DNA of 64,000 bases from Streptomyces sp. STR69 (GTDB taxonomy: Bacteria; Actinomycetota; Actinomycetes; Streptomycetales; Streptomycetaceae). Location of the stretch: NCBI RefSeq assembly GCF_024519455.1, contig NZ_JALJRY010000039.1:34235-98234 (forward strand). The letters are read 5' to 3'. Shown one piece after another: positions 47,810 through 56,778 of the stretch. A program made the position numbers and the translations under genes. Numbering within the stretch: the stretch's first letter is position 1; each line of letters starts with the position of its first letter. The notes below the pieces were generated by a model, which saw only the letters and a program-made list of their open reading frames with translations, did not search any database and was not told the DNA's origin.

Positions 47810-49453
47810 TCAGCCCACGTTGACCGCGCTCCAGGCCGCGGCCACCGCGCTGTACTCCGAACTCCCCACGCCGTAGAGGTCCTTGGCCGCACTGAGCGTC
47901 GCCGTGCGGGCCCCGGCGTAGTTCGTCGAGGACGTCATGTAGACCGTCAGCGCCCGGTACCAGATGGCCCCGAGCTTGTCCCGGCCGATCCCGCCGACCG
48001 ATGAGCCGTTGCAGGTGGGCGAGTTGTAGTCGACCCCGTTGACGGTCTTCGCGCCGCTGCCCTCCGCGAGGAGGTACGCGAAGTGGTTCGCGACGCCCGA
48101 CGAGTAGTGGACGTCCAGATTCCCGACGGTCGAACTCCAGCAGTCCGCGGAGTTGCCGTCCTTGGACGGCTTGTCCATGTACCGCAGTGCCGACCGGCCG
48201 AATCCGGAGCGGACGATCTTCTCGCCGATGAGGTAATCCCCCTTGTCGGAGGCGTTGTTGGCGTACCACTCCACCAGCGTGCCCATGATGTCGGAGGTGG
48301 CCTCGTTCAGCCCGCCGGACTCGCCCGAGTACGTCAGCGCGGCCGTCTTGGACGTCACACCGTGTGTCATCTCGTGCCCGGCGACGTCCAGCGCCACCAG
48401 CGGACCGAGCTGCGTCCCGTCACCGTCGCCGTACGTCATGCAGAAGCAACTGTCGTCCCAGAAGGCGTTGTTGTAGCTGTTGCCGTAGTGGACCCGGTTG
48501 TACGAGCCCTTCCCGTCGCCCGCGATGCCGTTGCGGCCGTGGATGTTCTTGTAGTAGTCCCAGGTCTCGTTCGTGCCGTACTGCGCGTCCACCGCGGCCG
48601 ACGAACGGTCCGAACTCGCCCCGGTGCCCCAGTGGTTGTCGGTGTCCGTGAAGACCGTGGACGGGGCCCGGCTGATGCAGATGCCGAGGATGCACAGGTC
48701 CGTCTTGTTCGCCGCGTCGCCGGTGTAGGTCCCGCCGCGCGTCGCGTCCTTGAGCTGGTACGTCGATCCCGACAGCGTCGTCTCCAGCGGCACCGTCCCG
48801 CTGTACAGCGACTGCCCGTCGCCGGTCGCCGTCTCCACACTGTCCCAGGCGTCGATCCGGGCGCCGGTGCGGGCGTCGGTCAACACCGTGCGGGCGACCG
48901 GGTTGCCGAGCGAGTCCTTGGCGACGACGTTCGTCCGCCAGGCGAGCTTCGGGGTGCCGTGCAGGGCGTCGACCATCAACTGTGGCTTGGCGGTTACGCC
49001 TTTGAGCGCCTCGCCGAGATGCGCGGCCCGCAGCGCGTTCACCGCCAGGTCCGCCGCCTTCGGAGCGGCCACCTTGGGCGTCACGGACGACAGGGATATG
49101 GAGGCACGGGTCGCACGGTCGGCGCTCCGATAACTCCCGTTCGGAGCCAGATGCACCACGAAGTCACCGCCGAGCACCGGGAGTTGACGGTACGTCCGGT
49201 CGTAGCGGACGTGCTGTGTGCCGTCCGGGTCGACGATCACGTCCCGGACCGACGTGCCCTCCGAGGCCGTCAGCCCCAGACTCGTGGCATGGGCGAGCAG
49301 CGCGGACGCGGCGTTCGCGATCGCGGTGCTCCGGGTCGGCCGGTCGACGGCGTGGGCGGTGGGGGAGAGGGTGGCGGCCAGCAGGGTCGCGGCGCCGGCC
49401 GCGATACCGGCCGTGGCGAGACGGGAACCATGAATGTGCCGTGTCCGACTCAT
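47810..49453 (-). CDS. Secreted M4-family (thermolysin-like) metallopeptidase
   Basis: 547 residues from ATG 49453, with GGAG five bases before it. Signal peptide near residues 14-37, then a long propeptide, then the mature enzyme. The zinc ligands are in VAGHEMTHG near residue 360 (HExxH) and GGLNEATSD (third ligand Glu); the catalytic His is in VHYSSGVANHFAYL. Calcium-site residues are in YGDGDGTQLG. A neutral protease that is secreted, acting on proteins outside the cell. It is divergent from a gamma-glutamylcyclotransferase-like gene. Confidence 0.95.
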   Translation of the reverse strand: MSRTRHIHGSRLATAGIAAGAATLLAATLSPTAHAVDRPTRSTAIANAASALLAHATSLGLTASEGTSVRDVIVDPDGTQHVRYDRTYRQLPVLGGDFVVHLAPNGSYRSADRATRASISLSSVTPKVAAPKAADLAVNALRAAHLGEALKGVTAKPQLMVDALHGTPKLAWRTNVVAKDSLGNPVARTVLTDARTGARIDAWDSVETATGDGQSLYSGTVPLETTLSGSTYQLKDATRGGTYTGDAANKTDLCILGICISRAPSTVFTDTDNHWGTGASSDRSSAAVDAQYGTNETWDYYKNIHGRNGIAGDGKGSYNRVHYGNSYNNAFWDDSCFCMTYGDGDGTQLGPLVALDVAGHEMTHGVTSKTAALTYSGESGGLNEATSDIMGTLVEWYANNASDKGDYLIGEKIVRSGFGRSALRYMDKPSKDGNSADCWSSTVGNLDVHYSSGVANHFAYLLAEGSGAKTVNGVDYNSPTCNGSSVGGIGRDKLGAIWYRALTVYMTSSTNYAGARTATLSAAKDLYGVGSSEYSAVAAAWSAVNVG

Positions 49454-49520
49454 CGGTCTCCTCAAGAACGCAAGTGGGGGGCGTGGGGGCCGCGTTGATG
49501 TTGAATGAGATTTAAGAGGT

Positions 49521-49534
49521 CATGACATGTCATG
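49521..49534. promoter_or_regulatory. Perfect 14-bp palindrome upstream of the metallopeptidase
   Basis: CATGACATGTCATG lies 68 bp before the metallopeptidase start and 31 bp before the divergent gene. It is probably an operator; no regulator gene is adjacent. Confidence 0.45.
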
Positions 49535-49564
49535 TCCATAGCGCGTGCAAAGAGCCGGAGAGTG

Positions 49565-49984
49565 ATGACGACGCCCCTCCCCTTCTTCGTCTACGGCACC
49601 CTCCGCCCCGGCGAGCCCAACCACGACCTCTTCCTGCGCGGCCACACGGAGTCGGAGGAGCCCGGACACCTGCACGGCGCCGTCCTCTACGAAGGCCCCG
49701 GCTACCCGTACGCCGTCGAGGACCCAGGCTCGGTGGTCGTCGGCGAACTCGTCACCGCGCGCCCCGCGTCCTACCCCCGACTCCTCCTCGCCCTCGACCG
49801 ACTTGAGGACTACGCCCCCGGAGACCCGCGCAACCTCTACGAGCGCGTCGAACGCCCGGTGACCCGAGACGCCGACGGCATCGCCGTACCCGCCTGGGTG
49901 TACCTCGCGGCCCCCGCCGTCACCGCCGCCCTGCGCACCCACGGCACGCCGATCGAGGGCGGCGACTGGTACAACTGCCGCTGA
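49565..49984 (+). CDS. Gamma-glutamylcyclotransferase-like (AIG2) protein
   Basis: 139 residues. FFVYGTLRPGEPNH near the start is the family glycine-rich loop, and the acidic residue in LDRLEDYAP is the likely catalytic Glu. It would cyclise gamma-glutamyl groups to 5-oxoproline or act on related amides. The open frame starts at 49532 inside the palindrome, but ATG 49565, with GGAGAG upstream, is used. It ends 7 bp from the convergent DUF218 gene. Confidence 0.87.
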   Translation: MTTPLPFFVYGTLRPGEPNHDLFLRGHTESEEPGHLHGAVLYEGPGYPYAVEDPGSVVVGELVTARPASYPRLLLALDRLEDYAPGDPRNLYERVERPVTRDADGIAVPAWVYLAAPAVTAALRTHGTPIEGGDWYNCR

Positions 49985-49991
49985 ACAGCGC

Positions 49992-50693
49992 TCAGTTGCT
50001 GCCGGAGGCCAGCGCCCGCGCAACCCCCTTCTCCTTCGGGCCGAGGAACTGCGGATCGGGATGGACCACCACGTCCAGCGCCGCCTTGCCCGCCGCGAAC
50101 ACCTCGCGGGTACCGCCGTAGTACCAGGTCGCGTTGTGCGCCTCGTCGACCCCGACACCGTACGAGTCGACCCCCGCCGCCTCGCACAGCGCGACCGCCC
50201 GCCGGATGTGGAAGTTCTGACTGATGAGCACGGCCTTGTCGACGCCGAAGATCTTCTTTGCGCGGACGCAGGAGTCCCAGGTGTCGAAGCCGGCGTAATC
50301 GGTCACCACGCGCGCGCGTGGCACCCCGTGCTCGGCCAGGTAGACGCGCATCGCGTCCGGCTCGTCGTAGTCCTTGCGGCTGTTGTCACCGGTCACCAGG
50401 ACGACCTTCACCCGGCCCTCCCGGTACAGCGTGGCCGCCGCGTCCAGCCGGTGCGCGAGATACGGCGACGGCTCGCCGTCCCACAGCCCGGCCCCGAAGA
50501 CCACGGCCACATCGGTGCGCGGCGCGTCCTGAAGGGTCCGCAACCGGTCCGCCGTCGCCACCCACAGCCAGGTCGCCGGAAGCAGCGCGAGGACACACCC
50601 GAGGGCCACCCCCTGCACGAGCTGCCGCCACCCGGCACGCGTGCGTGGCAGTCGCGGCCGGCGAAGTCTCGGGCGACGCATCAGACGTATCAA
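49992..50693 (-). CDS. DUF218 (SanA/YdcF-like) membrane protein
   Basis: 233 residues. Basic N-terminus, one membrane segment (LVQGVALGCVLALLPATWLW), then a DUF218 Rossmann-like domain with DVAVVFGAGLWDGEPSPYLAHR, VVLVTGDNS, AGFDTWDSCVRAKKIFG and VLISQNFHIRRAV. SanA-like proteins influence envelope permeability and vancomycin resistance in other bacteria. Starts ATG 50693 and 50681 are both possible. Function here is unproven. Confidence 0.87.
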   Translation of the reverse strand: MIRLMRRPRLRRPRLPRTRAGWRQLVQGVALGCVLALLPATWLWVATADRLRTLQDAPRTDVAVVFGAGLWDGEPSPYLAHRLDAAATLYREGRVKVVLVTGDNSRKDYDEPDAMRVYLAEHGVPRARVVTDYAGFDTWDSCVRAKKIFGVDKAVLISQNFHIRRAVALCEAAGVDSYGVGVDEAHNATWYYGGTREVFAAGKAALDVVVHPDPQFLGPKEKGVARALASGSN

Positions 50694-50903
50694 CGGGGGC
50701 CCCTCCGCGTTCGGTTTCGACAGTCACAGACGCGCTGTAACGCGCTCCGGTTCGCCGCCGGCAGTGTGACCGGCTTCACTGTGAACCCTGAATCCGCAGG
50801 TCACCTCGCCTCACACACCCCCCGCACCCCACCGTGAACCCCCGGAAAACCCCCGTCATTCCGGTGCAACGGCACGGCAACGTCCTACCGCCACCATCTG
50901 TCC

Positions 50904-51770
50904 ATGACGGCGTCGCATCATCCCCACGACGAGTCCACGACCCTCGACAGTACGGCGCATCTCATGAACCGGATCAGCAGTCAGCTCGCCAGCCAGCTCA
51001 GCCTCGTCTCCCTGAACGGCAGCCGGCGCCCCGACCCGCCCGCGCTCGTCCTGGTGGCGCACGGCAGCCGCGACCCGCGCGCCCTGAGCACCGTACGAGC
51101 CCTCGTGGAACGCGTCGGCGAACTGCGCCCCGGCCTCCCCGTCCACCTGGGCCACATCGAACTCAACGAGCCCCGCCTCCCGGACACCCTCACCGCACTC
51201 GGCCCCACGGATGCCGTCCTCGTCCCGCTCCTCCTGGCCCGCGGCTACCACGTCAAGCGGGACATCCCCGAACTGGCCGCCGAGACACAGGCACGCACGC
51301 GCGTGGCACCCCCTTTGGGCCCGCACCCCCTCCTCGTGGAGACGCTCTACGACCGCCTGGTGGAAGCGGGTTGGCGCACGAGGACGGACGACCGGACCCG
51401 CCGCTCCAGCGCCGTGGTCCTGGCAGCGGCAGGCTCCAGGGACCCCGAATCCAAGCTGGACACCAACCACACGGCCCAACTCCTCGCCGACCGCCTGGGA
51501 GTCCCCGTGATCCCCGCGTACGCCTCGGCGGCGGCCCCCACGGTCCAGGCAGCAGTCCGGGCGTTGGCCGCCCGAGGCCGCCACAGGGTGGCAGTGGCTT
51601 CGTGCTTCACAGCCCCCGGCCGCTTCGCGACACAGTGCGCGGAGCAGGCCCCGTGGATCGCGTCGGCCCCGCTGGGAGCCCACCCCGCGATGGCGAGGCT
51701 GGTCCTCCACCGCTACGACCAGGCGCTGATGACGACGGCGAGCACGGAACCGGAACTGGCTTCGGCTTGA
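50904..51770 (+). CDS. Sirohydrochlorin chelatase (CbiX/SirB-type), two-domain
   Basis: 288 residues. Two tandem chelatase domains: the first with ALVLVAHGSRDPRA (metal-binding His) and GHIELNEPRLPDTL, the second with VVLAAAGSRDPESK, where the His is replaced. It inserts cobalt or ferrous iron into sirohydrochlorin in siroheme or B12 synthesis. Siroheme is the cofactor of NirB, encoded 16 kb away. ATG 50904 is used; ATG 50964 is an alternative. Confidence 0.87.
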   Translation: MTASHHPHDESTTLDSTAHLMNRISSQLASQLSLVSLNGSRRPDPPALVLVAHGSRDPRALSTVRALVERVGELRPGLPVHLGHIELNEPRLPDTLTALGPTDAVLVPLLLARGYHVKRDIPELAAETQARTRVAPPLGPHPLLVETLYDRLVEAGWRTRTDDRTRRSSAVVLAAAGSRDPESKLDTNHTAQLLADRLGVPVIPAYASAAAPTVQAAVRALAARGRHRVAVASCFTAPGRFATQCAEQAPWIASAPLGAHPAMARLVLHRYDQALMTTASTEPELASA

Positions 51771-51782
51771 TACGCAGGCAGG

Positions 51783-51850
51783 GGCAGCCGGGCAAGGGGC
51801 GCGGGGTTGTATCGATTTGCGGCTCCGCCGCGTGGGCGCGACCAGCCACA
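51783..51850. repeat. Streptomyces-type intergenic repeat unit
   Basis: GGGGCGCGGGG near the left end and GCGCGACCAGCCAC at the right end flank a variable core with a GCGGCTCCGCCGC hairpin. These ends match parts of the larger inverted repeat at 57952-58035. It lies after the chelatase gene and may act as a transcription stop. I recall units of this kind as abundant between Streptomyces genes. Confidence 0.6.
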
Positions 51851-51943
51851 TGCGACCCGCACCCACAAACGAAACCGCACCCGGCAGACGCATAGGCGCC
51901 CCGCAACTCCTGAATTGTCACTGCCTGCGCTTACTGTCGAGAC

Positions 51944-53224
51944 ATGTCCTACGACGCGCACGCAACCGAACGCTGGGCCCCCGAACCCGACAAACGCCCC
52001 GGCCGCACCGCCTTTCAGCGTGACCGCGCGCGCGTACTTCACTCCGCTGCTCTCAGAAGGCTCGCCGGCAAAACCCAGGTGGTCACCCCGGGAACCCGCA
52101 GCCAGGCCTGGGACGCCAGCCCCCGCACCCGCCTGACCCACTCCCTGGAGTGCGCCCAGGTGGGCCGAGAGCTGGGCGCAGCCCTGGGGTGCGACCCGGA
52201 CCTCGTGGAAGCCGCCTGCCTCTCGCACGACCTGGGCCACCCTCCCTTCGGCCACAACGGCGAACAGGCACTGAACGAATTCGCGGACGACTGCGGCGGT
52301 TTCGAGGGCAACGCCCAGTCCCTGAGACTCCTCACCCGCATCGAGCCCAAGCGCTTCACCGCCGAAGGCTCCGTCGGCCTCAACCTCACCCGAGCCACCC
52401 TCGACGCCGCCACCAAGTACCCCTGGCCGCGCGGAGGGCACCCCACCACCCCCAAGTCCCCCAAGTTCGGCGTCTACGAGGACGACAGACCCGTCTTCGA
52501 CTGGGCCCGCAAGGGCGCCCCCGGCACGCGCACGTGCTTCGAGGCCCAGGTCATGGACTGGTCGGACGACGTGGCGTACTCCGTGCACGACGTCGAGGAC
52601 GGCCTGCACGCGGGACACATCGACCCCAACTGCCTGCACGCCGAACCGGAACGCCAGGAGATCTTCAAGGTGGCCATCGGCCGCTACGCCCCCGCGGACA
52701 CGGCCCCTGACGAACTCGCCGAGGCGCTGGACCGACTGCAGAACGAGCCGTGGTGGCCGCACGGCTACGACGGCTCGGCGGTCGCGCAGGCCCGCCTCAA
52801 GGACGCCACCAGCCAGCTCATCGGCCGCTTCTGCCTGGCCGCCGAGGCCGCCACACGCGCGAGATACGGCACCGGCCGCCTCACCCGCTACGACGCCGAA
52901 CTCGTCGTACCGCACGAAGCACGGCTGGAATGCGCGGTCCTCAAGGCGGTCGCCGACCGGTACGTCATGCAGCGCGCCGAGCAGGAGCGCATCCGCGCCG
53001 ACGAGCGCATCGTGGTCGCCGAACTCGCCGAGGTGCTCACGACGCGCGCTCCCGACGGTCTGGAGCCGCAGTTCCGCGCCCAGTTCGACGAGGCGCCCGA
53101 CGACCGGGCCCGCAAGCGGGTGATCGTCGATCAGATCGCGTCATTGACGGACGCGTCGGCGCGGTCTCTTCACGCGCATCTCACATCCCTGGGGCACAGT
53201 GACGCGAAACAAGCCCGAATGTGA
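51944..53224 (+). CDS. dGTPase-like HD-domain deoxynucleotide triphosphohydrolase
   Basis: 426 residues. HD-domain metal ligands: RLTHSLECAQVG (first His), ACLSHDLGHPPFGHNGEQAL (HD pair and a third His) and DWSDDVAYSVHDVEDG (last Asp). The N-terminal RDRARVLHSAALRRLAGKTQ is the substrate-binding region. It splits dNTPs into nucleoside and triphosphate, tuning the dNTP pool. It precedes a ferredoxin-reductase gene by 93 bp on the same strand and lies upstream of dnaG. Confidence 0.92.
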   Translation: MSYDAHATERWAPEPDKRPGRTAFQRDRARVLHSAALRRLAGKTQVVTPGTRSQAWDASPRTRLTHSLECAQVGRELGAALGCDPDLVEAACLSHDLGHPPFGHNGEQALNEFADDCGGFEGNAQSLRLLTRIEPKRFTAEGSVGLNLTRATLDAATKYPWPRGGHPTTPKSPKFGVYEDDRPVFDWARKGAPGTRTCFEAQVMDWSDDVAYSVHDVEDGLHAGHIDPNCLHAEPERQEIFKVAIGRYAPADTAPDELAEALDRLQNEPWWPHGYDGSAVAQARLKDATSQLIGRFCLAAEAATRARYGTGRLTRYDAELVVPHEARLECAVLKAVADRYVMQRAEQERIRADERIVVAELAEVLTTRAPDGLEPQFRAQFDEAPDDRARKRVIVDQIASLTDASARSLHAHLTSLGHSDAKQARM

Positions 53225-53317
53225 CCCTCCGTGGCCTGATCGGGCCACACCCCCTTCCCGCATCACCCTGCGTGCGGGACGCTCGCATATGGCGGCACCC
53301 TTACGAGGAGGCATCAA

Positions 53318-54583
53318 GTGGTCGACGCGGATCAGACATTCGTCATCGTCGGAGGAGGCCTGGCCGGCGCCAAGGCGGCCGAGGCGCTCCGAGCGGAGGG
53401 CTTCACCGGCCGCGTGATACTGATCTGCGACGAACGCGACCACCCGTACGAGCGTCCGCCACTGTCCAAGGGCTACCTCCTCGGTAAGGAGGAGCGCGAC
53501 AGCGTCTTCGTCCACGAACCCGCCTGGTACGCGCGCAACGACATCGAGCTGCATCTCGGCCAGACCGTCGACGCCATCGACCGTACGGCGAAGACGGTCC
53601 GCTTCGGAGACGACGGAACCCTTGTCCACTACGACAAGTTGCTCATCGCCACCGGCTCCGAGCCCCGCCGCCTCGACATCCCGGGCACGGACCTCGCGGG
53701 CGTCCACCATCTGCGCCGCCTCTCGCACGCCGAGCGCCTCAAGGGCGTCCTCGCCACCCTGGGCCGGGACAACGGCCATCTGGTGATCGCCGGCGGCGGC
53801 TGGATCGGCCTGGAGGTCGCGGCGGCGGCCCGCGAGTACGGCGCCGAGGTGACCGTCGTGGAACCCTCGCAGACCCCGCTGCACGGAGTCCTCGGCCCCG
53901 AACTGGGCCAGCTCTTCGCCGATCTGCACGCCGAGCACGGCGTCCGTTTCCACTTCGGCGCCAAGCTCACCGAGATCGTCGGCCAGGACGGCATGGTCCT
54001 CGCGGCCCGCACGGACGACGGCGAGGAGCACCCCGCGCACGACGTACTCGCGGCCATCGGCGCGGCCCCCCGCACCGCGCTCGCCGAGGCGGCGGGCCTG
54101 GAACTGGCCGACCGCGCGCACGGCGGCGGCATCGCGGTCGACGAACGGCTGCGCACCTCCGACCCCGACATCTACGCGGCCGGTGACGTGGCCGCCTTCC
54201 ACCACGCCCTGTTCGACACCCGGCTGCGGGTGGAGCACTGGGCCAACGCCCTCAACGGCGGCCCGGCGGCGGCTCGCGCGATGCTCGGCAAGGACGTCAC
54301 CTACGACCGCGTGCCCTATTTCTTCTCCGACCAGTACGACTTGGGTATGGAGTACTCCGGCTGGGCGCCCCCGGGCTCCTACGACGAAGTGGTGATCCGG
54401 GGAGACGCGGGCAAGCGCGAGTTCGTCGCCTTCTGGCTGAAGGAGGGACGCGTGCTGGCCGGGATGAATGTGAATGTGTGGGACGTCACAGAGCCCATCC
54501 AGCAGCTCATCCGCTCCCGTACTCGCGTGGACACCGAGGCCCTGGCGGACCCACACGTTCCACTGGACAGCCTGGGCGTCTAG
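53318..54583 (+). CDS. FAD-dependent ferredoxin-type reductase
   Basis: 421 residues from GTG 53318, with GAGGAGG before it. Two dinucleotide-binding motifs: FVIVGGGLAGAKAAEALR (FAD) and LVIAGGGWIGLEVAAAARE (NAD(P)H), plus IYAAGDVAAF for the second FAD site. The C-terminal reductase domain (LKEGRVLAGMNVNVWD) matches rubredoxin/putidaredoxin-reductase-like enzymes that pass electrons to a ferredoxin for P450s or oxygenases. The redox partner is not next to it. Confidence 0.92.
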   Translation: MVDADQTFVIVGGGLAGAKAAEALRAEGFTGRVILICDERDHPYERPPLSKGYLLGKEERDSVFVHEPAWYARNDIELHLGQTVDAIDRTAKTVRFGDDGTLVHYDKLLIATGSEPRRLDIPGTDLAGVHHLRRLSHAERLKGVLATLGRDNGHLVIAGGGWIGLEVAAAAREYGAEVTVVEPSQTPLHGVLGPELGQLFADLHAEHGVRFHFGAKLTEIVGQDGMVLAARTDDGEEHPAHDVLAAIGAAPRTALAEAAGLELADRAHGGGIAVDERLRTSDPDIYAAGDVAAFHHALFDTRLRVEHWANALNGGPAAARAMLGKDVTYDRVPYFFSDQYDLGMEYSGWAPPGSYDEVVIRGDAGKREFVAFWLKEGRVLAGMNVNVWDVTEPIQQLIRSRTRVDTEALADPHVPLDSLGV

Positions 54584-54618
54584 AGGTCCGACTCGTCACT
54601 GGTGTCAGTCCGGCCCCG

Positions 54619-54624
54619 TAGAAT
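54619..54624 (+). promoter_or_regulatory. Probable -10 of dnaG
   Basis: TAGAAT is a good vegetative -10 and lies six bases before the GTG start of dnaG. No ribosome binding site lies between, so a leaderless dnaG mRNA is likely. No strong -35 was seen (CACTGG at 17 bp is weak). Confidence 0.55.
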
Positions 54625-54630
54625 TCACGC

Positions 54631-56535
54631 GTGGCTGGACGGATCAACGACGAGGACGTGAAGGCGGTTCGGGACGCGGTCCCGATCGACGCCGTGGTGT
54701 CCGAGTACCTCCAGCTGCGGAACGCGGGCGGCGGCAACCTCAAGGGTCTCTGCCCGTTCCACGACGAGAAGTCGCCGTCCTTCCAGGTCAGCCCGAGCAA
54801 GGGGCTCTTCCACTGCTTCGGCTGCCAGGAGGGCGGCGACACCATCACGTTCGTGATGAAGGTCGACCACCTCACCTTCTCGGAGTCGGTCGAGCGGCTG
54901 GCCGCCCAGGCCGGCATCACGCTGCGGTACGAGGAGGGCGGGTACAACCCCGCCCACCAGCGCGGCGAGCGCATCCGCCTGGTCGAGGCCCACAAGGTGG
55001 CCGCCGACTTCTACGTGGAGCAGCTCGCCGTCAGCCCCGAGGCGGACATCGGCCGCAAGTTCCTCGCCGAGCGCGGCTTCGACCAATCCGCCGCCGAGCA
55101 CTTCTCCGTCGGCTACAGCCCCCAGGGCTGGGACCACCTCACCAAATACCTCCGCGGCAAGGGCTTCAGCGACAAGGAGATCCTCCTCTCCGGCCTCGCC
55201 CAGGAGGGCCGCCGCGGCCCCATCGACCGCTTCCGGGGCCGGCTGATGTGGCCGATCCGCGACATCGGCGGCGAGGTCGTCGGCTTCGGCGCCCGCAAGC
55301 TCTACGAGTCGGACAACGGCCCGAAGTACCTCAACACGCCCGACACCGCGATCTACAAGAAGTCCCAGGTCCTCTACGGCATCGACCTCGCGAAGAAGGA
55401 CATCGCCAAGTCCTCCCGCGCGGTGGTCGTCGAGGGCTACACGGACGTCATGGCCTGCCACCTCGCCGGAGTGACGACGGCCATCGCGACCTGCGGCACG
55501 GCCTTCGGCACCGACCACATCAAGATCCTCCGCAGGCTCCTGATGGACAACGGCTCGGCGCGCGTGATCTTCACCTTCGACGGCGACGCGGCCGGCCAGA
55601 AGGCGGCCCTGCGCGCCTTCGAGGACGACCAGAAGTTCGCCGCCGAGACCTACATCGCCATCGCGCCCGACAACATGGACCCCTGCGAACTCCGCCTCGC
55701 CAAGGGTGACGAGGCGGTCGCCGACCTGGTCCAACCCCGCACCCCGCTCTTCGAGTTCGCGCTGCGCCAGATCGTCGTCCGCTACGACCTCGACACCCCC
55801 GCCGGCCGCGCCTCCGCCCTGGACGAGGCCGCCCCGATCGTCGCCCGCATCAAGAACAGCGGAGCCCAGCACGAGGTCGCCGTCCAGCTCGCCGGCATGC
55901 TCGGCATCCTCGACACCCAGTTCGTGGTCAAGAGGGTTGCCCAGCTTGCCCGTTGGGCCCGCGACCGAGGCGGCAAGGGCCCGGCACCGACGGGGGGCGG
56001 CGGCCAGCAGCCGTACGACACCGCCCCCCGCACCCCCACCGGCGGCCCCGCCCTCACCCTGCGCAACCCGGTCTTCGCCACCGAACGCGAACTCCTCAAA
56101 CTCGCCCTCCAGCGCCCCGAGTTGGTCTCCCCGGCCTTCGACGCGTACGGCGTCGACGAGTTCACCGCCGCGCCCTACGCGGCCGTACGCGAGGCGATCA
56201 TCGAGGCGGGCGGCGCCGAGTACGGCCTCCAGGACGCCCAGGACTATCTCGTCCGGGTCCGCGAGGCGGCACCGGACGACGCCGTCCGCGCGATGGTCAC
56301 CGAGCTCGCCGTGGAGGCGATCCTGCGCCGCACGGTCGACGAGAACTACGCGGGCGAGCAGCTCGTCACCGTCCGCCGAAGAGCCGTAGTGCGCCGTATC
56401 CACGACATCCAGGGTGCGCTCACCCGCCTCGGCAGCCACGGAGACTCGGCGGAACTGGCCGCCGTACAGAACGAGTTGTGGGTTCTTCAGCAGTACGACC
56501 AGGCACTCCAGGTGCACGGCGCCACAGCGCTCTGA
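54631..56535 (+). CDS. dnaG: DNA primase
   Basis: 634 residues, GTG start. It makes RNA primers for replication. The N-terminal CHC2 zinc domain has CPFHDEKSPSFQ and HCFGCQEGG. The TOPRIM polymerase core has VVVEGYTDVMACHLAG and FTFDGDAAGQKAALRAF with the metal-binding Glu and Asp. A Gly/Pro/Thr-rich linker (GKGPAPTGGGGQ) leads to the C-terminal helicase-binding region. It is followed, with a 243-bp gap, by hrdA, an arrangement like the rpsU-dnaG-rpoD order of other bacteria. Confidence 0.96.
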   Translation: MAGRINDEDVKAVRDAVPIDAVVSEYLQLRNAGGGNLKGLCPFHDEKSPSFQVSPSKGLFHCFGCQEGGDTITFVMKVDHLTFSESVERLAAQAGITLRYEEGGYNPAHQRGERIRLVEAHKVAADFYVEQLAVSPEADIGRKFLAERGFDQSAAEHFSVGYSPQGWDHLTKYLRGKGFSDKEILLSGLAQEGRRGPIDRFRGRLMWPIRDIGGEVVGFGARKLYESDNGPKYLNTPDTAIYKKSQVLYGIDLAKKDIAKSSRAVVVEGYTDVMACHLAGVTTAIATCGTAFGTDHIKILRRLLMDNGSARVIFTFDGDAAGQKAALRAFEDDQKFAAETYIAIAPDNMDPCELRLAKGDEAVADLVQPRTPLFEFALRQIVVRYDLDTPAGRASALDEAAPIVARIKNSGAQHEVAVQLAGMLGILDTQFVVKRVAQLARWARDRGGKGPAPTGGGGQQPYDTAPRTPTGGPALTLRNPVFATERELLKLALQRPELVSPAFDAYGVDEFTAAPYAAVREAIIEAGGAEYGLQDAQDYLVRVREAAPDDAVRAMVTELAVEAILRRTVDENYAGEQLVTVRRRAVVRRIHDIQGALTRLGSHGDSAELAAVQNELWVLQQYDQALQVHGATAL

Positions 56536-56778
56536 GCGCGTAGTTACGGAACGGACTCAAAAAGTCACCGCACGCCCCTCGTGGCGGCGATGTGTCGTAC
56601 TCCACACTGGGTTCCGGTGCCTGAGTCCTCGGAGCGCGGCCGATCCGTCCCCAGCGGGTCCTTCACCCCCGCGGTTCCGCTCATCGAGTACGGGACGGAT
56701 TGCGGCGAGGCCGCCCACTCCGCCCCTGAAGTACCGCTGCCGTACCCCCTGGCAGCGATCATCCTGGAGGTCGCCCCC

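Noticed and set aside
51607..51921. 104-codon minus-strand frame spanning the chelatase end and the intergenic repeat
   Set aside because: Its sequence is mainly the repeat element read in antisense, without a ribosome binding site or conserved feature.
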